A stretch of DNA of 64,000 bases, taken from contig JAIESI010000086.1 of the NCBI GenBank assembly GCA_019746135.1, positions 1 through 64,000 on the forward strand, read 5' to 3'. Shown piece by piece: positions 30,737-40,384 of this stretch. The notes under the pieces are model-generated. The model made no database searches and was not told the origin of the DNA. It saw only the letters and a list, made by a program, of their open reading frames with translations. Every line of letters starts with the position of its first letter. Position 1 is the first letter of the stretch. The position numbers were made by a program, and so were the translations under genes. This stretch comes from Xanthobacteraceae bacterium. Its GTDB lineage: Bacteria; Pseudomonadota; Alphaproteobacteria; Rhizobiales; Xanthobacteraceae.

Positions 30737-32044
30737 GTGGATCTGATCGAGATCGCACTGCTCCTGCTGGTGCTGCTCACCGTTCTGCTGGCGGGCGGCG
30801 TCTGGATCGCGATCGCGCTGATGGCCTGCGGCTATGCCGGCATGCTGTTCGTCGGCGGTGCGGTGCCGCCGGGCGCGGTGCTTGCGACGACGGTGTGGGG
30901 CAACAGCGCGTCGTGGACGCTGGCGGCGCTGCCGCTGTTCATCTGGATGGGTGAGATACTCTTCCGCACCAAGCTATCGGAGGAGATGTTCCGCGGGCTC
31001 GCGCCGTGGCTCAACCGCATTCCCGGCCGGCTGATGCATGTGAACGTGCTCGCCTGCGGCATCTTCGGCTCGGTGTCGGGATCCTCGGCGGCGACCACGG
31101 CGACGGTCGCCAAGATCGCGCTGCCGGAATTGAAGAAGCGCGGCTACGACGAGAAGGTCAGCCTCGGCTCGCTCGCGGGCGCAGGCACGCTCGGCATCCT
31201 CATTCCGCCGTCGATCATGATGGTGATCTACGCGGTACAGGCCAACGTCTCGATCATCCAGGTGTTTCTCGCGGGCTTCCTGCCGGGCCTGCTGGTGATG
31301 TTCCTCTACTCCGGCTACATCGCGCTGTGGTCGGTGCTCAATCCCGACAAGACGCCGCCGGCCGAGCCGCAGATGTCGCTCCGGGAAAAGCTCAAGCAGT
31401 CGGCGCAGCTCATTCCGACCATGCTGCTGATCATCCTGGTGTTCGTCGCCCTGCTGTTCGGCCTTGCGACCGCGACCGAATGCGCCGCCTGGGGCGTGAT
31501 GGGCTCGCTCGCCATCGCCTGGTGGCACGGCATGCTGAGCTGGCCGTCGTTCTTCCAGAGCCTGATGGGGGCGACGCGCGTCACCTGCATGATCATGCTG
31601 ATCCTCGCCGGCGCGTCCTACATGTCGACGTCGATGGCCTATACGGGGGTGCCGCAGGCGCTGGCGACCTGGGTCGGCGGCCTCGAGCTGAGCCCCTACG
31701 CGCTGATCGCGGCGCTGACCGTGATGTACATCGTGCTCGGCACTGCGCTCGACGGCATCTCGATGATCGTGCTGACCACCGCGGTGGTCATTCCGATGAT
31801 CAAGGCCGCGGGCTTCGACCTGGTCTGGTTCGGCATTTTCGTGGTGCTGGTGGTCGAGATGGCCGAAGTGTCGCCGCCCGTCGGCTTCAACCTGTTCGTG
31901 CTGCAAACCATGAGCGGCAAGGACTCCAATTTCGTCGCGCGCGCCTCGCTGCCGTTCTTCTTTCTGCTTGTCCTGGCGGTTGCCATCATCACGGTATTCC
32001 CTAGTATCGTGATGGTGCTCCCAAGGATGGCCTTCCCAGCTTGA
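30737..32044 (+). CDS. TRAP transporter large permease (DctM family)
   Basis: LAALPLFIWMGEILFRTKL...GSVSGSSAATTATVAKIALPELKKRGYDEKVSLGSLAGAGTLGILIPPSIMMVIYA. Confidence 0.95.
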   Translation: MDLIEIALLLLVLLTVLLAGGVWIAIALMACGYAGMLFVGGAVPPGAVLATTVWGNSASWTLAALPLFIWMGEILFRTKLSEEMFRGLAPWLNRIPGRLMHVNVLACGIFGSVSGSSAATTATVAKIALPELKKRGYDEKVSLGSLAGAGTLGILIPPSIMMVIYAVQANVSIIQVFLAGFLPGLLVMFLYSGYIALWSVLNPDKTPPAEPQMSLREKLKQSAQLIPTMLLIILVFVALLFGLATATECAAWGVMGSLAIAWWHGMLSWPSFFQSLMGATRVTCMIMLILAGASYMSTSMAYTGVPQALATWVGGLELSPYALIAALTVMYIVLGTALDGISMIVLTTAVVIPMIKAAGFDLVWFGIFVVLVVEMAEVSPPVGFNLFVLQTMSGKDSNFVARASLPFFFLLVLAVAIITVFPSIVMVLPRMAFPA

Positions 32045-32070
32045 CCTTCAAACCAAAGGGGCGATGAGCC

Positions 32071-33066
32071 ATGGGTACGAACATGAGTAACCGGACCAAG
32101 ACATTGACATTGGCAAGTGCTGCGCTGGCGCTGGCGGTGACACAGGCTTCGGCGCAGACCAAATGGAACCTGCCGAGCGCCTATCCGCTCGACAATCCGC
32201 ATGTCGAGAACCTGAATCTGTTCGCCAAGGACGTCTCCGACGCGACCGGCGGCAAGCTGCAGATCGCCGTGCATCCCGGGGCTTCGCTGTTCAAGGGCCC
32301 GGAGATCAAGCGCGCGGTGGCGACCGGCCAGGCGCAGACCGGTGAGATCCTGATCTCGATCCTGGAGAACGAGAACCCGATCTTCGGCATCGACGTGGTG
32401 CCGTTTCTCGCGACGAGCTTCCCGGAGGCCAAGAAGCTCTGGATCGCGTCGAAGCCGCTGATCGAGCAGAAGCTCGGCGCGCAGGGCATGCAGGTGCTGT
32501 TCACCGTGCCGTGGGGGCCGCAGGGCATCTACGCCAAGAAGGACATCAACAGCATCGAGGACATGAAGGGCCTGAAGTGGCGCGCCTACAATGTCGGCAC
32601 CGCGCGCATCGGCGAGATGGTCGGCGCGCAGGCGGTGACGGTGCAGGCGGCCGAATTGCCGCAGGCGCTCGCGACCGGCGTGGTCAACTCGTTCATGTCG
32701 TCGGGCGCGACCGGCTACGATTCTAAGGTCTGGGAGACGTTGACCCACTTCTACGACACCCGCGCCTGGATCCCGCGCAACGTCACCTTCATCAACAAGG
32801 CGGCGCTCGCCTCGCTCGACAAGCCGACCCAGGACGCGGTGCTCAAGGCCGCCGCGGTGGCCGAGGAGCGCGGCTGGAAGCTGTGGGAGAACAAGACCGA
32901 GTGGTACCACGACGAGATCAAGAAGAAGGGCATGAAGGTGCAGAAGCCGAGCCCCGAGCTCGCCACGGGCTTCAAGAAGATCGGCGAGCAGCTCACCGCC
33001 GACTGGCTCAAGCGCGCCGGTGCGGAAGGGCAAGCCGTGGTCGACGCCTACAAGAAGAGCCTCTGA
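32071..33066 (+). CDS. TRAP transporter substrate-binding protein (DctP family)
   Basis: Signal peptide; KWNLPSAYPLDNPHVENLNLFAKDVSDATGGKLQIAVHPGASLFKGPEIKRAVATGQAQTGEI. Confidence 0.93.
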   Translation: MGTNMSNRTKTLTLASAALALAVTQASAQTKWNLPSAYPLDNPHVENLNLFAKDVSDATGGKLQIAVHPGASLFKGPEIKRAVATGQAQTGEILISILENENPIFGIDVVPFLATSFPEAKKLWIASKPLIEQKLGAQGMQVLFTVPWGPQGIYAKKDINSIEDMKGLKWRAYNVGTARIGEMVGAQAVTVQAAELPQALATGVVNSFMSSGATGYDSKVWETLTHFYDTRAWIPRNVTFINKAALASLDKPTQDAVLKAAAVAEERGWKLWENKTEWYHDEIKKKGMKVQKPSPELATGFKKIGEQLTADWLKRAGAEGQAVVDAYKKSL

Positions 33067-33094
33067 GTCAGCTATCGCGCTGCGGATGCGCCCG

Positions 33095-33120
33095 GATGCC
33101 CGGCCTCACGGCCGGGCATC
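33095..33120 (+). terminator. Terminator-like hairpin after the TRAP operon
   Basis: GATGCCCGGCC-tcac-GGCCGGGCATC, perfect 11-bp stem. Confidence 0.65.
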
Positions 33121-33275
33121 TGCGTTTCCGCGGCGCGTAGCTGCGTGCACCCGCTACCCACGCCCGCGCGGCCCGTGCTATGCACCTTGCGGCCGCGTTC
33201 GGCGGCCCGTTCCCTGCCATGCTCCGCGGTGCGGCGGAACGACCATTCAGCCTGATCCAAAGGATAGGACGAGCG

Positions 33276-33827
33276 ATGTCTAACGTTTTGGCGATTTGCG
33301 GCTCTCTGCGTAAGGGCTCTTTCAATCGGCAATTGATGAATGCTTCGATCGGGCTCGCGCCGGCCGGCATGACTGTCAAGGAGGCGCCGTCGTTCGCGAA
33401 GCTGCCGATCTACAATTTCGACGACCAGCAGGGGACCGGCTTTCCGAAGGACGCCGACGCGCTGCACGAAGCGGTGCGTGCGGCCGACGGCGTGCTGATC
33501 GTGTCGGCGGAGTACAACTGGTCGGTGCCGGGCGGCCTCAAGAACGCCATCGACTGGCTGTCGCGCTACAAGGAAGTGTCGTTCAAGGACAAGCCGGTGT
33601 GCATCCAGTCGGCCGCGCCGGGGCTGCTCGGCGGCTCGCGCATGCAGTATCACCTGCGCATGGTGATGCAGGGCGTCGACGCGCAGCTGTTCGGCAAGCC
33701 CGAGGTGATCGTCAACATGGCGGCCTCGAAGTTCGTCGACGGTCAGCTCAAGGACCCGGGCGCGATCGACCTGATCAAGCAGCAGCTCGCAGCGTTCGAC
33801 AAGTTCATCGCGCGGGTCAAGGTCTGA
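33276..33827 (+). CDS. NADPH-dependent FMN reductase
   Basis: MSNVLAICGSLRKGSFNRQLMNA...VRAADGVLIVSAEYNWSVPGGLKNAIDWLSR. Confidence 0.93.
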   Translation: MSNVLAICGSLRKGSFNRQLMNASIGLAPAGMTVKEAPSFAKLPIYNFDDQQGTGFPKDADALHEAVRAADGVLIVSAEYNWSVPGGLKNAIDWLSRYKEVSFKDKPVCIQSAAPGLLGGSRMQYHLRMVMQGVDAQLFGKPEVIVNMAASKFVDGQLKDPGAIDLIKQQLAAFDKFIARVKV

Positions 33828-33857
33828 CCGACAACGAGACAACAAGGGAGTAACGCC

Positions 33858-34724
33858 ATGTATGCGGTCGTTGGTGCCACCGGGAATACCGGACGTGCGG
33901 TCGTCAAGGAGTTGAAAGGTCTCGGCGAAAATCCGCTCTGCGTCGTGCGCGACGCCGACAAGGCGAGGGAGGTGCTCGGCGCAGACACCAAGACGGCGAT
34001 CGCCGAGCTCGACGACCGCGCCGGCATGGAGAAGGCGCTGGCCGGTTGCAAGCGCGTGTTCATCGTCACCGGCCACAACCCGAAGTCCGACGTGCAGCAG
34101 ATCAACGTGATCGATGCCGCCAAGGCCGCGGGGGCCGAATACATCGTCAAGGTGTCGGGCGGCCGCGACGTGATCGGCCCGGACGTGGAGTCGGTCAACG
34201 GCCAGGCGCATTACAAGATCGAGGAGCACCTGAAGAAGTCCGGGCTGCAATGGTGCATCCTCAGCCCCGGCCTGTTCATGCAGAACATCATGGGGCAGGC
34301 CGCCAACATCAAGAACGACGGCAAGATCATCCAGCCGTGGCCGAAGGACCTGCCGGTGGCGCTGATCGACGTGCGCGACACCGGCGCGCTCGGCGCGCGC
34401 GTGCTGCGCGAGCCCGGAAAGCACAACGGCAAGCTCTACAGCTTCTCAGGCGTGAGCACGACGTTCGGCGAGTTCGCCAAGGTGATCGGCGAGACGATCG
34501 GCAAGCCTTTGACCTATGTCGAGATCACGCTGGAGCAGGCGGAAGCCGGGATGAAGTCGCGCAACATGCCGGACTGGCTGGTGGCGCACCTGGTTTCGAT
34601 CGCCCGCGCCGGCGGCAAGGGCGCGTTTTCGCACGAGAACACCCAGCCGATCCGGGACATCGTCGGCCGCGCGCCGATCACGACGAAGCAATTCGCGCAG
34701 GATTTCAAGGGCGCGTTTAGTTGA
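33858..34724 (+). CDS. NmrA-like NAD(P)-binding protein
   Basis: MYAVVGATGNTGRAVVKELKGLGENPLCVVRDADKA...YIVKVSGGRDVIGPD. Confidence 0.88.
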   Translation: MYAVVGATGNTGRAVVKELKGLGENPLCVVRDADKAREVLGADTKTAIAELDDRAGMEKALAGCKRVFIVTGHNPKSDVQQINVIDAAKAAGAEYIVKVSGGRDVIGPDVESVNGQAHYKIEEHLKKSGLQWCILSPGLFMQNIMGQAANIKNDGKIIQPWPKDLPVALIDVRDTGALGARVLREPGKHNGKLYSFSGVSTTFGEFAKVIGETIGKPLTYVEITLEQAEAGMKSRNMPDWLVAHLVSIARAGGKGAFSHENTQPIRDIVGRAPITTKQFAQDFKGAFS

Positions 34725-34730
34725 CGATGG

Positions 34731-34861
34731 TGTCCCGGGCGCGGCGCAACACGAAGTGGTGCGCCGCAGACCCGGGACCGTAAAGGACACCGCGTTTGGA
34801 ACGGTCCCGGATCAGCGGTGCACCGTTCCGCTCCGCTTCACGCTGCACCGCATCCGGGACA
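34731..34861. repeat. Intergenic palindromic repeat, family B copy 1
   Basis: TGTCCCGG...CCGGGACA terminal inverted arms with internal nested hairpins (GTGCGCCGCAGACCCGGGACC, GATCAGCGGTGCACCG). Confidence 0.75.
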
Positions 34862-34868
34862 AAGCCGG

Positions 34869-35447
34869 TCAGCCCACGGGCTCCTCGAACTTGAACCCGA
34901 TGCTCTGCAAGCCCTCCAGCGCTTTCTTGCCGTACTCGTCCTCGATCTCCTTGCCCAGACTCGGCGCGTAGAGGATCGGGTCGACCTGCTGGTCGGTCTC
35001 CGGGACGATCATCACCAGGAGCCGCCCGACCTCGTCGGAGATGTTGAAGAACATCCGGTTCTCGCCGCGCGGGACCGAGATCATGTCGTTCGGCTCCAGG
35101 ATGGTCTTGTGCTCGCCGTTGTCGCCCCAGGAGATCTCGAAGCGGCCGGAAAGGCAGAAGAAATTCTCCACCGTGTTGAGATGGCGGTGCAGGCCCGGCC
35201 CGTTGTGCGGCGGGCATTCGGCGATGCTGACGATCAGCCCGCGCGGACCCTTCACCGGCGCGCCGGCGCTGCGGCCCTGGTAGTCGGCCGGAGCCATCAC
35301 CGGATAGACCTTGCGGGCAGTGACCTTCTCGACCGCGCCGGGCGGGATGTTGTGGGCGTCGAAGTTCTGCTTCTGGTAGCTTTCCAGCTTGTTGAAGCGC
35401 GCGACGCGTTTTTCCATCTGTTCGGGTGTGAGGGATTTCTGGGCCAC
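34869..35447 (-). CDS. Cupin domain protein
   Basis: GLHRHLNTVENFFCLSGRFEISWGDNGEHKTILEPNDMISVPRGENRMFFNIS. Confidence 0.82.
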   Translation of the reverse strand: MAQKSLTPEQMEKRVARFNKLESYQKQNFDAHNIPPGAVEKVTARKVYPVMAPADYQGRSAGAPVKGPRGLIVSIAECPPHNGPGLHRHLNTVENFFCLSGRFEISWGDNGEHKTILEPNDMISVPRGENRMFFNISDEVGRLLVMIVPETDQQVDPILYAPSLGKEIEDEYGKKALEGLQSIGFKFEEPVG

Positions 35448-35526
35448 GGCGTTCCTCCACGTCCTTGTTTCGTTGGCGCCTATTCTTGCTCAATTCAGAC
35501 GACGCTGCCAGCCGTTAGCCACCGGC

Positions 35527-35630
35527 GTCATTCCGGGGCGCGGACGAAGTCCGCGAACCCGGAATCCATAACCACTGCTGCGGGGTATGGATTCCGGGTT
35601 CACGCGCTTACGTGCGTGCCCCGGAATGAC
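35527..35630. repeat. Intergenic palindromic repeat, family A copy 1
   Basis: GTCATTCCGGGG...CCCCGGAATGAC termini; inner GGAATCCATAACCACTGCTGCGGGGTATGGATTCC. Confidence 0.85.
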
Positions 35631-35641
35631 AAGCGGCGAAT

Positions 35642-36868
35642 TCAGCGCGCCACGTTGGAAATGCGCGTCGGGACGCCGAACTCGCGGTGGCAGACTTCGG
35701 CCAGCTTCGCGACGCCTTGACGGATTTCCTCGTGTGTCGGGCTCGCAAAGCAGAGCCGCATCCGGCTCTTGCTGTGCGCCTTGTCCACCGACCATTCCGG
35801 GCCGGGATTGATCGCGACGCCGGCCTGCAAGGCCGGCTGATAGAGCTTCAGCGTGTCGACATTGTCGGGGAGCTTCACCCAGAGGAAGATGCCGCCCTTC
35901 GGCTCCTCGAACTCGGCGGCGGTGCCGAACTGCTCGTTGAGCGACTCCATCAGCGTGTCGAGCTTTTTGCGCAAGCCGCGCGTCAGCACCGGCACGTGCG
36001 CGGTGAAATGCGGCGTGCAGTATTCGGCGAGCACCATCTGCTCGAGCGCGCCGGAGCCCGCGTCGAATTTGGTCGCCAGCATCCGCGAGAGAATGCCCCA
36101 GGGTGCGACGATGTAGCCGACGCGGAGCGCAGGGGCGATCGACTTGGAGAACGAGCCGATGTGAATGACGTTGGCGCTCCTGCTCATGGCATGGAGCGCC
36201 GGCGGTCGCTTGTGATCCCAGATCAGGTCGCAATAGCAGTCGTCCTCGAAGATCGGCACGCCGTGCGCCCCGGCGAGCTTGAGCATCTCCACGCGGCGGC
36301 TTTCCGGAAGGATGGTGCCGGTCGGATTCTGCACCGTCGGGATGGTGTAGATGTATTTCGGCTTGATGCCGCGGCGCCTGAGGTCGTCGAGGGCGTTCGC
36401 CAGCGCATCCATCCGCATGCCGTCGCGGTCGAGCGGAATGCCGACAGGCGTGACGCCGAGCCGTGTCAGACGGTTGATCGAGCCCTGGTAGCAGTCCTGC
36501 TCGATGATCACGGTGTCGCCATGGGTCAGCATCACGCCGTTGACGAGATCGAGCCCCTGGAGCGAGCCGGAGGTGATGAGGATTTCGTCGGCGGTGCAGG
36601 TGATGCCGGCGTCGCGCTTGAGCTTTTGCACGAGAAAGTCGCGGAGCGCGCGGTAGCCTTGCGGGCCGCTTTCGAGGCCGTAGGTGGCCAGCGTCCGGCC
36701 TTCGCGCTTCAGGACGGAGTTCGCCGCGTCGATCAGGCCGTCGAGCGGCAGCTCCTCGCCGTCGTTGTTGCCGCCGGTGAAATTGTACTTCGGCGAGCCG
36801 GTCCATTTCGCGGCTCCCGCCGGCACATTGGCGGGGACAAGCGGCGTGAAGTCGAACGCGGTGCTCAT
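35642..36868 (-). CDS. PLP-dependent aminotransferase (class I/II, MocR/2-aminoadipate type)
   Basis: YKFTGGNNDGEELPLDGLIDAANSVLKREGRTLATYGLESGPQGYRALRDFLVQKL...YTIPTVQNPTGTILPESRR...SFSKSIAPALRVGYIVAP. Confidence 0.93.
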   Translation of the reverse strand: MSTAFDFTPLVPANVPAGAAKWTGSPKYNFTGGNNDGEELPLDGLIDAANSVLKREGRTLATYGLESGPQGYRALRDFLVQKLKRDAGITCTADEILITSGSLQGLDLVNGVMLTHGDTVIIEQDCYQGSINRLTRLGVTPVGIPLDRDGMRMDALANALDDLRRRGIKPKYIYTIPTVQNPTGTILPESRRVEMLKLAGAHGVPIFEDDCYCDLIWDHKRPPALHAMSRSANVIHIGSFSKSIAPALRVGYIVAPWGILSRMLATKFDAGSGALEQMVLAEYCTPHFTAHVPVLTRGLRKKLDTLMESLNEQFGTAAEFEEPKGGIFLWVKLPDNVDTLKLYQPALQAGVAINPGPEWSVDKAHSKSRMRLCFASPTHEEIRQGVAKLAEVCHREFGVPTRISNVAR

Positions 36869-36906
36869 GCGGGCGTGGTCCTCATTTCTGATTCTTGCCG
36901 TGCATT

Positions 36907-38142
36907 CTATGCAACGGACACGGTGACGGGATAGCGCAGGAAGCCGCGAAAGCGGGCGCGGCCGCCGCGGGTGGGCGGGCCGGCGCGCTCGATCGAGCGG
37001 AAGCGGCGCAGCAACTGGCCGATCGCGACCTGCGCCTCCATGCGGGCGAGTGAGTTGCCGGCGCAAGTGTGGATGCCGAAGCCGAAGGCGAGGTGGCGGT
37101 TCGGCTCGCGGCGGAGGTCGAGCCGGTCAGGATCGGGGAACTGAGCGGGGTCGCGGTTGGCGGCACCGATGCAGAGGTGGACGTAGGTCCCCGCGGGCAT
37201 GGCCACGCCGCCGATGCGGGTGTCGGTGACGGCGCGGCGGTTGCCGAGCTGGTTCGAGCTTTCCATGCGCAGGAATTCCTCGGCCGCGGTGCCGATCGCC
37301 TCGGGATGCGTCGCGAGATCGCGCATCGCGTCGGGATGGCGGAGCAGGAGGTCGATGCCGTTGCCGATCAGGTTGGTGGTGGTCTCGTGGCCGGCGTTGA
37401 GCAGGAAGATGCAGTTGTGGAGGAGTTCCAGCTCCGAGAGCCTGTCGCGGCCTTGATCCTCACCGCCGAGATCGGTCGCGCCAATGAGCGTGGACAGGAT
37501 CTCGCCGGCGTGCAGCTCGCCCTCGCGCTGGCGGCGGGAGACGAGGTCGCGCAGATAGGCCTTGAAATCGTCCACCGCGGCGACGCCGCCGGTAAACTGC
37601 TCGGCGGACAGCACCGGCTCGAGCGCGCCGAGGATTTTCAGCGACCAGTCGCGCAACGGACCCCGCTCGTCCTGCGGAATGCCGAGCATGTCGCCGATCA
37701 ACTGCACCGGGATGGCCGCGGCGAAATCCTCGATTAGATCGATGCGCCCGCGCTCCGCCGCGCGGTCGAGCAGCCAGGTCACCAGCGCCTCGATCCGCGG
37801 CTGCAGCGCACGCAGCGCCCGCGGCGTGAACGCCGGCGCCAGGAGCTTGCGGACGCGGGTGTGGATCGGCGGATCGTTGAACACGAGGCTCGTGGTGTGA
37901 TGCTCGTAGAGCGAGCTCGAGCCGAACTTCGGCTTGAACTGCACGGTCTTGTCCGAGCCCCAGGTCCTGGCGTCGCGATAGACCTCGACCAGGTCGTCGT
38001 AGCGGGTGAGGAAATACGAGCCGTCCGCCATGCGATGCACCGGCTCATGGGCGCGCAGCGCGGCGTAGGTCGGGTAGGGGTCGTCGAGAAAGGCGCGGTC
38101 GAGGGCGTTCAGATCGAAGGCCGCTGCGACCGCCTGTTCCAT
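36907..38142 (-). CDS. Cytochrome P450
   Basis: MEQAVAAAFDLNALDRAFLDDPYPTYAALRAHEPVHR...LLNAGHETTTNLIGNG...EEFLRMESSNQ...LAFGFGIHTCAGNSLARMEAQVAIGQLLRRF. Confidence 0.96.
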   Translation of the reverse strand: MEQAVAAAFDLNALDRAFLDDPYPTYAALRAHEPVHRMADGSYFLTRYDDLVEVYRDARTWGSDKTVQFKPKFGSSSLYEHHTTSLVFNDPPIHTRVRKLLAPAFTPRALRALQPRIEALVTWLLDRAAERGRIDLIEDFAAAIPVQLIGDMLGIPQDERGPLRDWSLKILGALEPVLSAEQFTGGVAAVDDFKAYLRDLVSRRQREGELHAGEILSTLIGATDLGGEDQGRDRLSELELLHNCIFLLNAGHETTTNLIGNGIDLLLRHPDAMRDLATHPEAIGTAAEEFLRMESSNQLGNRRAVTDTRIGGVAMPAGTYVHLCIGAANRDPAQFPDPDRLDLRREPNRHLAFGFGIHTCAGNSLARMEAQVAIGQLLRRFRSIERAGPPTRGGRARFRGFLRYPVTVSVA

Positions 38143-38156
38143 GCCGGTCCTCTGGC

Positions 38157-39035
38157 TCAGGCAAGCCCGCTGGCGCGCGCCTGCTCCAGCGCCATCACCG
38201 CCCAGTCCTTGTCGCCGTCGCCGTGGGCGACCGCGCCAATGAGCCGGTCGCGCCAGACGTTGCCGCTCGGCAGCGGGACCGCGGCGATGTTGCCGGCCTC
38301 GAGCGCGAGGTTGGCGTCTTTGAGGCCGAGCACCGCCATCTGACCGACCTTGGCATAGCTCTCGTCGACCATGATCTTGCCGTAGACCTTGTAGGCCGAG
38401 CAGTTGAACAGGCCGTCGGTCATCACGTCGTAGAACACGTCGGTCGTCACGCCGTATTTGCGGGTGAGCGCAAAGCCTTCGCCCATCGCCTCGATCGCGC
38501 AGCCGAGCACGAAGTTGTTGGCGATCTTCATGGCGGTGGCGGCCTCGGGATCGTTGCCGCCGGCGAAGGTCTTGCGCCCGAGCGCATCGAACAGCGGCTT
38601 GCACTTCGCCATGGCGTCGGCCGGCCCCGAGGCGAACACGCCCGCGGTGCCGGCCGTGACGAGCTCGGGCCGACCCATCATCGGGGCGGCAACAAGAACC
38701 TGGTCCTTGGCGGCATGGGCTTCCTTGATCCTGCGGATCGCCGGAATGCCGTGGGTGCCGGCGCAGACATGGATGCCGCCCCTGGGCAGGGCATCGAGCA
38801 GCCCCTGGCGGAACACCACGTCCTCCAGCGCCGCGTCGTCGGCCAGCATGGAATAGACGACATCGCCATAGCGCGCGGCGTCGGCAATCGAGGCCGCGAG
38901 CTTTGCGCCCGCGTCGGTGAGCGGCTTGGCCTTTGCGGGCGTGCGGTTGTAGATGCCGACGTCATGGCCCGCAGCCAGGAGGCGGCCGACCATGGCCCCG
39001 CCCATGCGGCCCGTCCCGATGAAACCGAGCTTCAT
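38157..39035 (-). CDS. NAD(P)-dependent oxidoreductase, 3-hydroxyisobutyrate dehydrogenase family
   Basis: MKLGFIGTGRMGGAMVGRLLAAGHDVGIYNRTPAKAKPL...GMFLAAPMMGRPE-like segment (VLVAAPMMGRPELVTAGT). Confidence 0.92.
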   Translation of the reverse strand: MKLGFIGTGRMGGAMVGRLLAAGHDVGIYNRTPAKAKPLTDAGAKLAASIADAARYGDVVYSMLADDAALEDVVFRQGLLDALPRGGIHVCAGTHGIPAIRRIKEAHAAKDQVLVAAPMMGRPELVTAGTAGVFASGPADAMAKCKPLFDALGRKTFAGGNDPEAATAMKIANNFVLGCAIEAMGEGFALTRKYGVTTDVFYDVMTDGLFNCSAYKVYGKIMVDESYAKVGQMAVLGLKDANLALEAGNIAAVPLPSGNVWRDRLIGAVAHGDGDKDWAVMALEQARASGLA

Positions 39036-39057
39036 GGCGTACTCCTCACTGTTCGCT

Positions 39058-39168
39058 CCGGCGGTCATTCCGGGGCGCGCCGAAGGCGCGAACCCAGAAT
39101 CCATAACCACTGCTGCGGAGTATGGATTCCGGGTTCGCCGCTTCGCGGGGTCCCGGAATGACCGCCGG
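39058..39168. repeat. Intergenic palindromic repeat, family A copy 2
   Basis: 17-bp perfect terminal arms CCGGCGGTCATTCCGGG / CCCGGAATGACCGCCGG; inner GAATCCATAACCACTGCTGCGGAGTATGGATTC. Confidence 0.88.
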
Positions 39169-39171
39169 AGT

Positions 39172-40368
39172 CTATTGCAACTGCCCGCGCACCCATTCGA
39201 GCTCGCGGCAGACGTAGTCGACGATGTCGCCGGTCTTCAGGTGGTCCGGCAGCACGTCCCAGGTGTAGGTCTCGATCTCGAGCTGGCGCGACAGCGGCCT
39301 CTGCTTGTGGAACCTGAGCGCGTCCTCGATCGCAAAGCGCGTGGTGCCGAATTCGCCGAGATCGTCGAGGAACACCGGCACGTGGAAGTGCGTGCGCCAT
39401 TCGCGCGGGCCGGGATCGCGCTCCCAGGCCTTGAAGGCGTCTTCGAGGTTGAGGAAGCGGTTGAGCTTGCCGTCCTTCTTCTCGACGGTCTGGGTCAGAT
39501 AGATGGTCTTGGCGTAGCGCCTGAGCGTATCGACGATCTTCTGCGTCACGTTCGGAATTCGCATCGCCGCGGCTTCCTGCAGCTTGAAGATCGGGATGCC
39601 GGCATCGACCAGCTTCTGCAGCGACGTCGAAATGTCCTCGTAGACCACCGCCTGGTGGCAGATATCGAACACCGTGCCGACGAACTTGCGCTGGCCGAGG
39701 ATCGCGTCGGCGATCGGGATGTCGGCGAACTTCGCCAGCATCTCGGCGGACTTGCCGGTGTAGAGGTGGTTGGTGAAGTAGGCGACCGTCTCGTCGGTGG
39801 TTTCGAGGAAGCAGAACGGCTCGGGCTCGAGCGCGAGCGTCACCACGCGGCCGGTGCGCTGTTCGAGCTTGATGAGGTGCGCAGCCACGCGCATGACGTG
39901 CTCGGTGTAGCTGTCGACCACGGCCTTGCTGGTGACGTTCGGCTTGAAGCCGAGCGGCGCGCTCTGGATCGACGGCTGGATGTTCTCCGGCACCACGTCG
40001 GCGAGGATTTCCGCGACATTGATGGTGTATTGCGTGCGTTCCTCCGAGCGCCAGTCCGGCTCGTACACCTGCTCCTTGACGATGGTGTTCTTGAACGGCC
40101 CGTAGGGAAAGGCGTTCACGGTGTAGAGATACATGTTGTTGTCGGCGAGAAATTTCCTGAGCTTGTCGCGCTCGGGCTTGTTTTTCACGAGCGTCGCGGC
40201 CGACGCGTTCGACAGCCGCAGCGACACGCCGAACGGATCGTTCGGCGACACGCGCTTCTGCACCTGCGGCACGTAGGTCGTCAGCGATGTCCACATGTCA
40301 TCCCAGGTGTCGCCGGGATGCACCAGCGTGGAGTAGGTGAGGTGGCCGAGGCCCTTGCCGAGGTCCAT
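39172..40368 (-). CDS. EboE-like metabolite traffic protein / TIM-barrel sugar-isomerase-like
   Basis: HLTYSTLVHPGDTWDDMWTSLTTYVPQVQKRVSPNDPFGVSLRLSNASAATL...LRKFLADNNMYLYTVNAFPYGPFKNTIVKEQVYEPDWRSEERTQYT...ALEPEPFCFLETTDETVAYF. Confidence 0.82.
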   Translation of the reverse strand: MDLGKGLGHLTYSTLVHPGDTWDDMWTSLTTYVPQVQKRVSPNDPFGVSLRLSNASAATLVKNKPERDKLRKFLADNNMYLYTVNAFPYGPFKNTIVKEQVYEPDWRSEERTQYTINVAEILADVVPENIQPSIQSAPLGFKPNVTSKAVVDSYTEHVMRVAAHLIKLEQRTGRVVTLALEPEPFCFLETTDETVAYFTNHLYTGKSAEMLAKFADIPIADAILGQRKFVGTVFDICHQAVVYEDISTSLQKLVDAGIPIFKLQEAAAMRIPNVTQKIVDTLRRYAKTIYLTQTVEKKDGKLNRFLNLEDAFKAWERDPGPREWRTHFHVPVFLDDLGEFGTTRFAIEDALRFHKQRPLSRQLEIETYTWDVLPDHLKTGDIVDYVCRELEWVRGQLQ

Positions 40369-40384
40369 TTTTGGTCTGCTCTCG

